Assembly: GCA_013115125.1 (NCBI GenBank)
Contig: JABANN010000011.1
Coordinates: 62,001 to 126,000 of the forward strand
DNA from: Perkinsus olseni
Lineage: Eukaryota > Perkinsozoa > Perkinsida
DNA: 64,000 nucleotides
Reading direction: 5' to 3'
Each line of letters opens with the position of its first letter. The stretch's first letter is position 1. Below, in pieces: positions 1-10,707 of this stretch. The position numbers and the translations under genes are program-made. The notes beneath the pieces were generated by a model. It was not told the origin of the DNA, did no database searches, and saw only the letters and a list, made by a program, of their open reading frames with translations.

Positions 1-580
1 GCCCTGTCCGTATCCATATACTGTGACGACTGGTCGCAGACAGTGGCGAAGATGAGAGCAGCGGTGACAGCTCAGTACAGCTCCAGTAGGCCTGTCTTGA
101 AGACCTGACCTTCCATAACGCACTGGGAAGATTCTTCAGGAGCATGCGTTCCGGTTCCAGTGGCGGCGGCTCTGTGGGCTGTGGTGTCCATCGACAACTT
201 CCTTTGTGACCTGAGGCGTGGGTTCGCCCGGCAGGAGTGCTCCAACGCGGCAGCTGCTATGGCCAGGTAGGCATCGACACATTCTCATGAAAATCACCAG
301 TATACCCATCAGTCCATCTACTACGGCCTACACCCTGTGTACCTGCATCTGCTCTGACCCCGAGGCCGTCTCGGCTGCAAGTGACCACAGGCTGGCTGTC
401 TATGACTGCCCAGTACGAACTGGCAACTGCTGGTGTGTCCATATCCATTGCGGTCATAATGAAGCATTATCCAAGGTCGAGGAGAGGGAGCTACGGATGC
501 ACATAAGATACGCTCTATCGATCACCGCGGCCGAGGACGACCAGCAGCAGCAGCCAGGCAGCCCCGTCCTCGCCGAATAG
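1..580 (+). CDS. 3' end of an unidentified gene (partial)
   Basis: A readable frame runs through about 150-266, skips a short intron (GTAGGC near 267 to CACCAG near 300) and continues in phase to a TAG stop at 578-580. The C-terminal part holds a Cys/His-containing stretch (CICSD, then NCWCVHIHCGHNEAL) followed by a charged helix-like segment and a short Gln run (QQQQ) close to the end. Upstream, a hydrophobic run (VAAALWAVVS) could be a membrane or core segment. The 5' part is cut off by the window edge. I do not recognise the family. It ends about 105 nt before the next start codon on the same strand, typical of the tight spacing here. Exon limits before position 150 are not resolved. Confidence 0.4.
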
Positions 581-664
581 CTGCTTGCAATACTTGTGTT
601 CGCCCCTGTGTTACTGTTTTATCCACCCATCGAAGCAGCCTCGTGTTGGGAGCCGACATAAAAT

Positions 665-676
665 ATCCTTTTACAG
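665..676 (+). promoter_or_regulatory. putative spliced-leader trans-splice acceptor
   Basis: A pyrimidine tract ending in TTACAG lies 10 nt before the ATG at 686 of the gamma-tubulin complex gene, with no upstream exon that reads into it. Perkinsids and dinoflagellates are known to trans-splice a leader onto mRNAs at such AG sites. The assignment is inference from position and composition. Confidence 0.4.
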
Positions 677-685
677 CCAGAATTC

Positions 686-3600
686 ATGTTGGGCAGCACC
701 TCCGTCTCCGCCTTCGGTCGAGAACGGCAGAGTAAAGCTGAGTCGGTCCTGGCCGATCTAGTGGATGCCTTCATACCGCCCGACCTCGACTTGGGATACG
801 CGGATCGCTCCAAGATCACACAGTGAGGCCCCGCTCGATGATGAGCCGCTGCCCCTGCCACAGTGTAATGTAGGTTCTCTCGCTACCACTTAGCCTTCCA
901 CAGCTTCCCCTCGGTCGATACCTTGGCGGTTGATAGGGACATGAAGGAGTAAGCCGGTTCATCGGCAGTACTGAGGGTCTCTTCCTGCCTTGTCAGAGTC
1001 ATCTATAAAGTGAACACTAGGGCGACGCCGGTAGGGAGCGCTGAGCTCCTGGCCGACTTGTACGTTCGGGATATGCCGAAGACCGCAGTGGCAGCAGGCC
1101 TCACCGATGATGGAGACGAGGTCTGGAACCTCCGTCAGCGGCTTCGCTTTGCTTAGCTTCCTTCACTTCATCAGTCTATTATTCCGTCGATAATATCGTT
1201 GCTGCTGAGCCTATCGGGTGACCCTTGTGGCGTGGATCGATCTGAAGTGGACCGAGTCGGCTTGGAGTTGCAGGAGGAGCGCGCCAAGGTGAGCGTCTTC
1301 GACTCGAAGACTTAGAGTCAAAGAGGGTAGGCCATGCCTCTCTTCAGAATGCAGCCCGATATGACCACCTCGGCCGATTGCGAGAGGGCCTTGAGGAGAA
1401 GCGGATCCTAGAAGCGATCGCCAAGGCCAGCGTTGAGACGGGCTGGGAGTTGGCGATGGCTGCTTGCGACACCAGTTCAGACGACGATGTGGACCGGCTC
1501 GCCGACAACAGCGTATCCACCAACTCGGGCAGGTCGACCCCTCCTAGCGCCCTCGATCTGCCCATTTTCGACCCACTCGGTCTGAGGGCAGGCGCGGTGC
1601 CTACGGTCGACGAGGACCCTGTCAAGTGTGCCGATGATCTGACGCGGGAATGCCGGTCGTCCCTCCTCACTGTGGAGTCATCAGGCCGCGTACCAGAGGA
1701 CCTCCTCGCAGCCGACGCTGATATCATCGGGGCCATCGTCGCAGCGGACGGTGGTCGGAGGCGCCCTTTCCTCGTTCGGGAGTCCTGGGTGGTAGAGGAG
1801 ATCTTCACCGCTTGCTACGTCCTTAGCACCGCTCCCGTGGAGGAGGGGGGCTCTATCGTATGCCTCAACACTCTCTTCCACATCTCCGACGGCGTCGTTG
1901 GTGTCCATGCAGCGGTGTCTCGAGGGGACACCGTGGCGTGCAGTCACCTCTCCCCGAGGGCTCTCTCCCTGGCCTTAGTCAGCATCGCCGGAATCATGAC
2001 CGACCTCAAGGAACTCTCCGCACTGAGTTACCTCCCCGCTCGGTATGACCACCCCCGATGTTTTCTGGCAGTTCAAGCCGAGGTGGATTCGCTGGTCCGA
2101 AAATTCACAGCTGAGCTGGAGGCCATAGAGGAGGCGTTCTCGACCTCGGAGGTGGCCTGCAGTCTAGTCGCCATCACCTGTGCTTTGAAGCGCGTGGCCA
2201 AGCCTATCACAGAGGCATCTGTCGCTCTGCGAGGCGATGGCCCCCTGGCCGTCCGACTCTGGAAGCACCGTGCCGCTGGCTCCAAGGTCGCCGACGGGAT
2301 CTCTCGGGCCTACACTGACCCTCTACTCTCGTGTGCTCGCACCCTCGCATGCGACGGGGTCATACTGAGTGACCATCGAAGCGGCCCTAAGGAGATGGTG
2401 GCTGTTCTTGAGGCGATCGCTGCTGACCCGACCCATCCGCTCCAAGTTATCACGACCCGGACGCTAGCTATTCACTCGTCGGTGACCTCGGGGTGGGCTG
2501 TACAGCGCTACGATGATCGGGCACGTTTGATGGGCTTCTCGAGTGAGGCTCAAGTTTTGTTGGAGCACCGACTGGCAGCTCGAGCGGCGGGTAGCCATGC
2601 TGTACGAGGACTCCTCAACAGCGGTGGCCAGGCCCCGGCCCTCAACGCCATCTTCAAGGCTCTGCGGATGGTGTGCATGGCATTTGATGAGCACGTCCAA
2701 GAGTGGCTTGCAGACCCTGGCCCGAGAGGCCCAGTCTGGGCTTCGCGGTACGGAGCCTGGGTGAAGTCACACGTGATGGACCTCACCGGTGTTGACATTG
2801 ATATCGATGCCCTTGGGGGTTCCGGCGTGCGCCTACCAGCCTTGACCTCGCAGCAGTCTGCCATTCTGACACCTCTAGCTCTGCAGTTCTACTCCAAGGT
2901 ATTCGACATGATGAAGCCGTTGTACGAGGCGCAGTCCTGTATCGTGGCCAAGCCTCGATGCCTCCACCCCGGTGTCCTCAACTACCTCTTCGCCGTCCGG
3001 GCAGAGCTCCTTCACTTTGTCCGCAGCCTCGAGAGCTATCTCAAGCAGTCGGTGATCGAGCCTGAGTCCCGGCGTTTCGACGCCTTAGCGGCTAATGTGG
3101 ACAGCGCGGAGTCCCTCGGGCATCTCCATTATCACGACTACCTGCACGCCCGACTGGCCAGGTCCCTTTTTATGTCCCCTCGAACAGCGGTAGGCCACCC
3201 TTGACACGATGTGGAGATGGGCTGTCGCTCAGGTCGTGCGTGACTCGCTGCTGGCCATGCTCGACGTTTGCAAGACCTTCCGGACTATTGCAGAGAGATC
3301 TGCTCGCCTCTCCCCTCCTGGTGCGTCTAGAGGGCTGCCGATTAGAACTCGTGCTGATTTTCCTAGGTGCTCGTCTGGTGCGTGAAAGAACATCCGACTC
3401 GGTATCATCATTCGATGCATCAGCCGACACCTACTACCCCGGCAGTCGAGACACTGCCACCACCGACCAATGGACGGCAGATGATCCTGACGGTATCGTT
3501 CTGCGTACTTCATGCTGTCGCTGCCATCCCCCTTCAGGTGACCCCGCGCATCTGCTGTCGGAGCTCACGGAACTACGGCGGAAGTTCAAGGCTAGCTGCC

Positions 3601-3707
3601 GTGGCCTCCTCAACGTGCTGGCCGTAGCAGCCAAAGACGACCGCTCCGTCTGCCACGACCTCGGCATGAAAATTAACTTCGCTTACTATTACTTGCTCCC
3701 TCGCTAG
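686..3707 (+). CDS. gamma-tubulin complex component (GCP / Spc97-Spc98 family)
   Basis: GCP proteins form the ring that nucleates microtubules at centrosomes or basal bodies. The first exon starts at ATG 686 and leaves at GTGAGG (823). Further exons join in phase through about 872-948 and about 1000-1150, then a long exon reaches about 3189. Introns at about 3190-3232, 3321-3366 and 3493-3537 are 43-46 nt with GT-AG ends and restore the frame each time. The C-terminal GCP domain is the strongest evidence: HFVRSLESYLKQSVIEPES, then the pattern HDYLHARL, then after the last intron an LxxRxxFxYYY-like ending (MKINFAYYYL) matching the usual LLFRLDFNxYY close of the family. The N-terminal part is divergent, with an acidic insert near the start of the long exon. 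I cannot say which of GCP2-6 it represents. Confidence 0.7.
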
Positions 3708-3820
3708 TTTCACACGTGCTGGCTTGTCCCGGGTTTCGAGTGAGCCGTCCGAGAACTCCCTCCCTGCAGGGGTTGACTCTCCCTTCATTTTTTATGTGTC
3801 CCAACAGTACACAGAACTCC

Positions 3821-5334
3821 ATGACTACTCCTAGTGCGGCGTTGAAGCGGGCCTATATAGCCATGGGCAGCAACATGGGCAAGCGTGCTCAGAACATTCG
3901 CCAGGCCCTCAAATGCATCGCCTCCGACGGCCTTGGTGAGCATCTTGGGAAGCGTTGACCATCTTGCTGGTGGCAGTCGCGATCATCCGGGATACGGTCT
4001 TTTCTTTCAGGCGTGGTTTCGGACACCTCCTTCCTCTATCAAACGAAGGCTCAGTATGTTACTGATCAGCCGGACTTTCTCAATTGTGTCCTATCCCTGG
4101 ACACATCCCTAGCCCCTCACGACCTACTCACTAAGCTCAACGACATCGAGGCCAAGATGGGGAGGGTGGGGTCCTCATCGCTTCTCTAGTTGTCAACCGC
4201 GCTGTCTCTCCTCAGGTCCGGACACTACGCTACGGCCCACGCCCCATCGACTTGGACATCCTTCTTTACGGTGACGAAGTTGTTCATACCCCTGATCTCA
4301 AGATACCCCACGAGCGCATGCAGGAGCGCGATTTTGTTCTAGCGCCGTTGAGAGACCTTCTGCCGGGTCATTGGAGCCATCCAACCCTCGGTCGAACCTT
4401 GAGTCAGCTGACCGGCTCCGTGCAGACTATGGGGGAGTGCCACAGAGTGATGCCTGTGGGAAAGGATCAGCTCCTGGACTGGGATGCCGGGAAGACTTTC
4501 ATAATGGGTGTCATCAACGTCACTCCTGACTCCTTCTCGGACGGTGGCCTCTACAATACCGTTGAGAAAGCGGTGGAACATGCGAGAACTCTGATTGAGG
4601 GGGGCGCCGACATCCTCGACCTCGGTGGCGAGTCCACTCGACCGGGTACCAACAGCTTGAAGGGACTAGATGTCAATGAAGAGCAGCGAAGAGTGCTTCC
4701 TGTTATCAAGGGAATTCGAGAGACCTTTGGCGATTCCATTTTACTGAGTGTGGATACGCGTAATGCGAGCACAGCTCGGAAGGCAGTAGAGGCGGGCGCT
4801 GATATTGTGAACGATGTCTGGGGTGGCCTGTGGGACCCGGAGATGATGGACACCGTGGCGGAGCTCGAGGTGCCGTATGTCTGCATGCACATGCGTCCCC
4901 ATGGCCAGGAGAAGTATCCCGGGGGCGTGGTCAACGAAGTGCATAAAGTTCTCACGACTCAAGTCCAAGCTGCGATGAAGGCCGGGATTCCTCGCTGGGA
5001 CATCATCGTCGACACTGGGCTCGGCTTCGGCAAGTTCGCCAACCACAACTTCCAGTTACTGAGACATTACAATGACGCTTTGCCCGATACCCTCTCCGGA
5101 GTGCCATGGCCTTCCCTCAGCGGTCCCTCGCGCAAAAGATTCGTCACTGATCGAAGCGACCCCCCTGAGGACATCTGGGACATGGCCGCATTCGGAACTG
5201 GTGCTGCTGTTGTTGCGTCCATCGAGAAAGGCGCCAACATCGTTAGAGTCCACGACGTAAAGAAGATCCAACGCGTATGTATGGTCGCGGACAAGGTCTA
5301 CAGGGTCCCCGACGAAGAGATTGAAGCCGAGTAG
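3821..5334 (+). CDS. bifunctional HPPK-DHPS (folate synthesis)
   Basis: One protein carries hydroxymethyldihydropterin pyrophosphokinase and dihydropteroate synthase, two successive steps of de novo folate synthesis; this fusion is known in apicomplexans, other protists and plants. The HPPK half starts AYIAMGSNMGKR and, after an intron at 3936-4010, continues with SFLYQTKAQYVTDQPDFLN. After a 50-nt intron (4166-4215) comes the HPPK signature GPRPIDLDILLYG. The DHPS half has FIMGVINVTPDSFSDGG, GGESTRPG, the VDTGLGFGK segment and GPSRKRF near the C-terminus, so both active sites look complete. The start ATG 3821 follows a likely acceptor (CCCAACAG at 3807); an ATG at 3794 in the same frame is possible. 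DHPS is the sulfonamide target, so this organism should be able to make folate. Confidence 0.92.
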
Positions 5335-5869
5335 GAGAATGCTCCGATGTTTTTACCCAGTTTCGAGCAATGATTCCGGCTTTCGGTAATTGTCGTTTTT
5401 CCTCACTAACTCTGTTTCTCGTTGTGTACAGCATAGTTGGTGGAACTTTCGCGTGCTGCGTCTTCTGCTCTACTGAGGCACTGAGGCAGCCGCTCTCTCG
5501 AAAATGGAGCTTCTCATTTGGTCATGAGTATCGCACACTTTCACTCTTTCGATTCTGCAGTACTCGCGTTACTGGGTGGCTTCCCATGATAGATGATGAT
5601 CAACACGAATGAACAGAGGTTCGGGCGGTGACGAAATGCCTTCGTTGAAGGGAAGTACATCCCCTCAGACTAAACTCATAACAACGCTCTACAAGGAACG
5701 ATAAATTGGAACACAAGGGCTATAGGGACAGTGGTCTGCTCTGGGAGCATCTTCATATGAGCGGCTTCAACGGGCTGCCATGGCCAACATGGCCACGCTG
5801 GTCCAGGAAAATGATATCTCCTCGTACCGCTGCGTCTTCTGATTTTTCTGAGAAGATCGCCACTGGATA
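5335..5869. other. intergenic spacer between convergent genes
   Basis: About 535 nt between the stop of HPPK-DHPS and the stop of the minus-strand TPR gene. Only short, compositionally ordinary open frames are present and none resembles a protein family. It probably holds both 3' UTRs. Confidence 0.5.
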
Positions 5870-7425
5870 CTACCGAGATGCTGCACGAAGCTTACTGTCT
5901 TGCTCTGCAATCTTATGCACACAATCCTTAAGCAAGTTGTCAACAAAATCATCACCGCAGAACCCATCGACGTCCTCGGGATTCTCAATCTTCGCAGCTG
6001 AAACACCAGCGAGCTCCCCTTCGCTGTAGTCCACAGGACTCACCATCTTGTAGCCACTCCACGATGCGCTGCGTAAGCGGGTGCTCTATGCCTCTCGATA
6101 CCGTACTGGCATGCAGGGCTTCGGTCAATGTCGACTGAGCTAATTTCTTGTGCTTCAATCCCACCTGAGAGGGGACAAGATCTCATCGGGCTAGCACACT
6201 ACGAGCCCTCACATAAGTAGCGCCAAGGTCGCATAGGGCCTGGGCCGTGACCGGGGAGGTCCTCCCGAACTCCTGGCTCATGGAGTCCACAACTTCCGTG
6301 TAAATTTGCCGACATTCGTCGAGTCTACGGCAGGATAACTCCATCAGGTTGGCACGTGTGTACGGAACCCTTTCTACTTGTCCTCCTTCTTGAGTACTCC
6401 TGCTAAGTTGCTCAAGCACACTACAATTTGGGGATGGACGGGCTTGCCGGCTGAATGGTACTTCACTCTGAGGGAGAGTACTCTGGAATTGGGTGTAGGT
6501 GGAGTACACCAGGCCTACGTATAGGTTAGCGCTCGTAAAAAATCTGACCGGGCCTTATCGAGATGGCCCTGTTGAAGCTGCAGTGCTCCCCGGATGTTCA
6601 TGGGGACCGCCAGTTGAATCGCGTTGGCGCCATACCTGAGAACTGGGCAGTCGCGCTGCCCCATCCCGGTTGATACTACAGTGCTGTCTTGAGCTCAATG
6701 GACCGGCTGACATGAGACTTCCCCTCTTCAGTGAGCTCCAAATTCTGGCACAGTTCGCCCAGTAAATCAAGCGTCTCAGCAATCTCTCGCTTGTGCATAG
6801 TATACCTTGAATGAAACACGGTAGGGTCTCCACCCGATCACTCCCTCCCCGCGGTATTACTTTTTCATGAGGATGGCCAGGCCTTTGTCGGCTGCCTCCT
6901 TAGCCTCTTGATAGGCCCCCAACTGCTTCATCACAAAGGCGTTGTTGAGGTAGGCAGCAGCGTACCGCTGATGCTGCTGACGGCGGAGGCCCTAAGAAAG
7001 ATCGCTGGGCCTTCTGAGTAGTTACCGTAGCAATACCTTGTTGCCATCCTCCTCGAAAAGCTCTATGGCTTTGCTATTCGATGTCAAGCACTCTCTCAAA
7101 CTCCCCTGCCCAAAGGACTGCATTGCCTCGTCCATGTACCTGCAGACGAGCACTCGTATGTACCTGCAGCCGTAAGGCCAAGGGTGAACCTCCCTGCGGC
7201 TCTCAGCGGCATACAGAGAATCCAAATTCACCGGTATTACTTTTCAATGGTAAGCAAGACCTCGGGCTCGTTCTGGCTCGGAGCCTTCGTGGTGAAGGTC
7301 CTGGCCGTCCACATCGCCGGCGTGGCTACTGTCGTGGCGATGAATCGAGGGGTAGATCTCGAGAAGGTGGTCCGAGGAACCGCCCTGGCGAGCCGAAGAA
7401 GAGGAGAGATCTCAGAGCGAAACAT
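5870..7425 (-). CDS. TPR-repeat protein, probably mitochondrial
   Basis: The first exon (7425 to about 7240) begins MFRSEISPLLRLARAVPR and is rich in Arg, Ser and Thr with no acidic residue for the first several turns after Glu5, which looks like a mitochondrial targeting peptide. Following GT-AG introns, exons encode tetratricopeptide-like helices: KAIELFEEDGNK, then YLNNAFVMKQLGAYQEAKEA, then EIAETLDLLGELCQNLEL and further on LMELSCRRLDECRQIYTEV. The last exon ends at a TAG at 5870-5872. TPR arrays are protein-binding scaffolds, and the spacing resembles kinesin-light-chain-type or general TPR proteins. No enzymatic domain is visible. Several exon borders between about 6100 and 6800 are inferred from phase and not proven. 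Confidence 0.6.
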
Positions 7426-7759
7426 TGGAGCTACTACGGTGAAGTCGCTCTCACCGCGCCGCGCCGGCCGCGGAACATCCTACGTTGAACGTGATACGCT
7501 AGGTTTTTTCAAGCTCGCTAAGTCGATACGGCTTTTACTTGTAACGAAAGGTACAAAGCCTATAGCGTCTTAAGCCTGCTCTACTCCTTCCAGGACAGAG
7601 TCACTCACCTACTTCAGCGCACTTGTTGAAATAAAATTCCGGAAAATGGCTTGGTGCTGGGTTCGAACCACAGGCCACAAGAGCGCAAGATTCCACTCGC
7701 GGAATCCGTTGTCCTCGCTCGCCAAGATCGTTGGAAACTCGCAGCATAACGTTCCCTCC
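7426..7759. other. intergenic spacer between divergent genes
   Basis: This 334-nt stretch separates the start codons of the minus-strand TPR gene and the plus-strand membrane-protein gene, so it probably contains both promoters. An open frame crosses it on the plus strand but it is antisense to the targeting-peptide exon and has no family features. Confidence 0.4.
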
Positions 7760-8601
7760 ATGGCCGACTCATCTTCATCGCCCCTGCCCAAAGGCTCTTC
7801 AGCTTTAAATGTAAGTACTGACGAGAGGATGGAAGCATGACGATTTTTATCCCAGGTGATACAAGACGTCGCCGAGTCGGCCCCTGCATCTCCCAGCTCG
7901 GCTTCGAGCCTAGGCTCACCGCGTCCTCAACACTACGACGTGGACATTGAAGATGTTCCCCGTTCGGCCTTCGGAACTCCTTCGGTTGAGCGTAATGCGT
8001 CGCGCGCTCGGTCTTCACCCTACAATCAGTTTTCAGCGTCGGACCTCCCGCCTCTACCGACCAGGGCATCTCCGTCCGAATCACCAGCGGAAGTTCGCCG
8101 AAAACGACGCCGGGGCAAGAAGCCCCTCCGCGATCAGGTTCGGAGGCATCAGCTGCTTCGTGCCGAACCCGAGGTTAGTACGGTCCGCCGGACTTCGACT
8201 AGAAGGCACTCTCCTTAGGCTTTCCAGCCATCGGAACCGGGCACTACCGGCGACGATAGAACTTCACGATGCCCCGAAAAATGCAAGCAACTTCTACTCA
8301 TAGTCGGGACAGAAGGGTCGCGTTTAGGTTCTACCTGTGCGGCCGGTCTAGAAGACCTGTACCAGACCGACTCAGAGGCAGTGATGGTAGCAGTAGTCCT
8401 GTCCACCACTGTAGCTGCCGCAGCTGGTAAGGTCGTTCCCTCATCATTCTCGTTCTCTCGAACCGTCTTCGATCAGGTGCCTTCCTTTCCCCTATTCTCG
8501 CCGGTGTTGCGATCAGTATTGGGGGCTCCGCCGGCATTTTCTTTCTTGTTCGGTCTCCAAGACTCAAGCCCCGGCCTAAGTCGTCCGGTGAATTCTTGTG
8601 A
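7760..8601 (+). CDS. small protein with Ser/Pro-rich head and C-terminal membrane segments
   Basis: ATG 7760 begins MADSSSSPLPKG. Introns at 7811-7855 and 8174-8218 are both exactly 45 nt and keep the frame. A third, starting GTAAGG near 8429 and ending CAG near 8475, is supported because splicing it joins two hydrophobic stretches (VMVAVVLSTTVAAAAG and then FLSPILAGVAISIGGSAG) and leads to IFFLVRSPRLKPRPK and a TGA at 8599-8601. The first half is low complexity with a basic patch (RRKRRRGKK). The likely topology is one or two membrane helices near the C-terminus with a basic tail. I do not recognise a family. Confidence 0.5.
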
Positions 8602-9029
8602 ATCTTTCTTGTGGAACTATAGCGGGCTCACCTTCTGCATATGCAGAGTTGAGCCTTCCACGTGCATGAACTCCTATGTCCGCTTACGGGAACTGTCCGG
8701 TCGTTGAGTTAACTTTTCAACAAGACAGACTAGAGTTAATGGAAATGACAACAGAGATTATTAGTCGATTGTCAACCTTGCTCTTACAGAAAGGATACAG
8801 TTGGGAGGTCATTTAGCGCCACACGAATTTCACGTTTCCGGAAAATCAACAAATTTCTGACAACAAGAGAGCAAGCACTCCTCAGCCGTGAAGCCTGTGG
8901 ATATATAAAATCCCGTCAATGTATATCTCCCATGCAATACTTCAAGGGTCGGGAACCAAGCAATCGTGCTTGACTGACCAAATCTCAGTCCTCGCAGCAG
9001 GCGAACATTGCGTCCATGCTGACAGACCT
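8602..9029. other. spacer before the inverted repeat
   Basis: About 430 nt without a supportable gene. It is more AT-rich than the flanking genes and probably holds the 3' UTR of the preceding gene. Confidence 0.4.
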
Positions 9030-9719
9030 GGAGCCAATTAAAGTGCCCACTTTTCCAAGTCCAAGTGGAGGGAAAGTATTCCTTTCCAAACTTGGAGAAA
9101 AAAAGTCTATTAAAGTGCAGCAATGTCCCAGGAGATATCTCCAAGTACTTGGATCCACGCGCAGGGTCCTGTTTCCAATCCAAGTGAACACTTCCACGCG
9201 AGTGCGGATTAAAGTGCGCGATTTCCATGTTCCGGAGGAGGGTCATTTTTCCACATTGCTACTTTAATTCGATAAACCTCGCCCGGGGAAACGTCTTGGA
9301 AAATTTGCCCAGAAAGTCGACCGGTTGTTGTTGGCAATGAAGAAGTTGCGCAAGGATACACAAGCTCTAATGGCGTTACTAGTGAGCACCATCGAGTCCT
9401 CTCCTGTTAGCCTCGGCCCCCTGATACGCAAGTCCTTCAGGCACCTGAATTGGCACTTGGAAAAAACGGGTTGCGCTTCGGAGTCGCGCGACTGGTGGAA
9501 AAATGACCCTCCTCCGGAACATGGAAATCGCGCACTTTAATCCGCACTCGCGTGGAAGTGTTCACTTGGATTGGAAACAGGACCCTGCGCGTGGATCCAA
9601 GTACTTGGAGATATCTCCTGGGACATTGCTGCACTTTAATATACTTTTTTTCTCCAAGTTTGGAAAGGAATACTTTCCCTCCACTTGGACTTGGAAAAGT
9701 GGGCACTTTAATTGGCTCC
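9030..9719. repeat. long near-perfect inverted repeat (foldback or MITE-like element)
   Basis: The left arm 9030-9254 and the right arm 9495-9719 are reverse complements of each other over 225 bp each, with only about one mismatch seen by eye (near 9090 in the left arm). A spacer of 240 bp separates them. Each arm ends GGAGCCAATTAAAG at the outside and contains the decamer ATTAAAGTGC three times. No transposase-like reading frame lies in the spacer. No clear target-site duplication is visible, although CCT and TGG flank the ends and slightly extend the dyad. It could be a recent non-autonomous DNA element or a locus transcribed into a long hairpin. The matching arms give identical translated frames on opposite strands, which are not genes. 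Confidence 0.85.
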
Positions 9720-9925
9720 TGGTGTTCACCTCCTCTTCTTGTTGTTTGGATTCTAGGCCGTGTCGAATGCGCACTTCGATTATTAGTCCGTTCCGATCCG
9801 TTCAGCCATTTCGATCGATTCGCCCGTTCCGACCGTTTCGCCCGTTTCGATCGTTTCGCCCGCGTCGACCGCTGTGAGGCATCGAGCTCGTACGCAAGAG
9901 GCTTGTGACAAGACCCACATTATCA
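9720..9925. repeat. short degenerate TTTCG/GTTTCGCCC repeats
   Basis: Between the inverted repeat and the next gene, about 9790-9860 repeats short variants of CCGTTTCGCC, CCGTTTCGAT and TTCGATCG. This may be an upstream regulatory region or slippage-prone sequence. No gene is seen. Confidence 0.4.
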
Positions 9926-9937
9926 ATGCTAGCCAAC

Positions 9938-10231
9938 ATGTGCATGAGCCACATTGAGTTGCAGATGCTAGAGGAAATGCACGTGGAACGTGAGGAGAGG
10001 CGAGAACTGCGTGAATCTCTCACTCGGGAAGAGCTTGAACGCATTCCGCGAGAGAAATGGGATGATGCGTACGCTCCCGGTGAAACTTGGGAGGAGCGCT
10101 ACGAGCGGCGAAGGAAGGCAGCCAAGGAAAGCCATGGGGGCGTGACTCTGCTTCTTATCATGTTGTTTTACATATTCTTCAGGTTCTCACTTGGTCTGGC
10201 GACGGCACTTAGCCCCGGCGGAAGCTCTTGA
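9938..10231 (+). CDS. small tail-anchored charged protein, paralogue A
   Basis: The protein has a highly charged helical head with the pattern MLEEMHVEREERRELRESL, followed by PREKWDDAYAPGETWEERYE, and a C-terminal hydrophobic segment (about 20 residues, LLLIMLFYIFF within it) close to the end. The topology expected is tail-anchored with the head in the cytosol. ATG 9938 is chosen because it aligns with the start of the paralogue at 17601; ATG 9926 in the same frame is the alternative. The two share the order charged head, EEWDDAY-like centre, WEER box and hydrophobic end. It is intronless and I know no named family for it. Confidence 0.6.
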   Translation: MCMSHIELQMLEEMHVEREERRELRESLTREELERIPREKWDDAYAPGETWEERYERRRKAAKESHGGVTLLLIMLFYIFFRFSLGLATALSPGGSS

Positions 10232-10707
10232 AGATCAGCTACATCGATGAGACCTTAATTCATGTGCAATGCTGTTTACATTGGAGTACATTTCGGTTGT
10301 GTGACACTACTTGTGTTCAAAGTTTAGTCGAGTGTTAGTCTTTCTGTGAGTTGCAGGCCGTGGGCTCTAGAGTATGTTACGCTATTGATCCCAGCAATGC
10401 CTTAGATGAAATTTTTCGAATCGCTTCGACGCTTTTCTCTGATTCAGTCTTGAGCGCGTGATTCGACCCGAATGATTATGTCCCTTAATCTTGATTTCCC
10501 CGGGCGACGTTCTGTTCCGACTCGAAACTTTCGAGCTTCGTCGCCTGAGGTTCGCCAGCGAGATGATCTCGCCGAGATCCTGTCCTGTCATTGATGCAAC
10601 TTCAAAGCAAAATAGATCGGGACCATCTTGGAGGAATGGACAGAAACGAGGAAAGTGTAACCAATAGTAAATCACGTTCAATAATGCACACACTGCTTAG
10701 ATAACGA
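10232..10707. other. intergenic spacer between convergent genes
   Basis: About 475 nt between the stop of paralogue A and the stop of the minus-strand gene at 10708. I see no gene, repeat or RNA in it. Confidence 0.4.

Noticed and set aside
1344-2864. Several minus-strand open frames opposite the gamma-tubulin complex gene
   Set aside because: They are antisense to an exon with clear GCP domain features and consist of Arg/Ser-rich shadow sequence.
5370-5612. 80-residue plus frame with a hydrophobic start after HPPK-DHPS
   Set aside because: No splice or conservation support and it lies in a convergent 3' region; chance open frame is more likely.
7655-7690. GGTTCGAACC resembling a tRNA T arm
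   Set aside because: No matching acceptor, D arm or anticodon arm at the right distance on either strand.
8830-9906. Two matching proteins read in opposite directions (minus 9246-8830 and plus 9503-9877)
   Set aside because: They are the two arms of the inverted repeat read outward; identical translation follows from the palindrome and not from coding selection.
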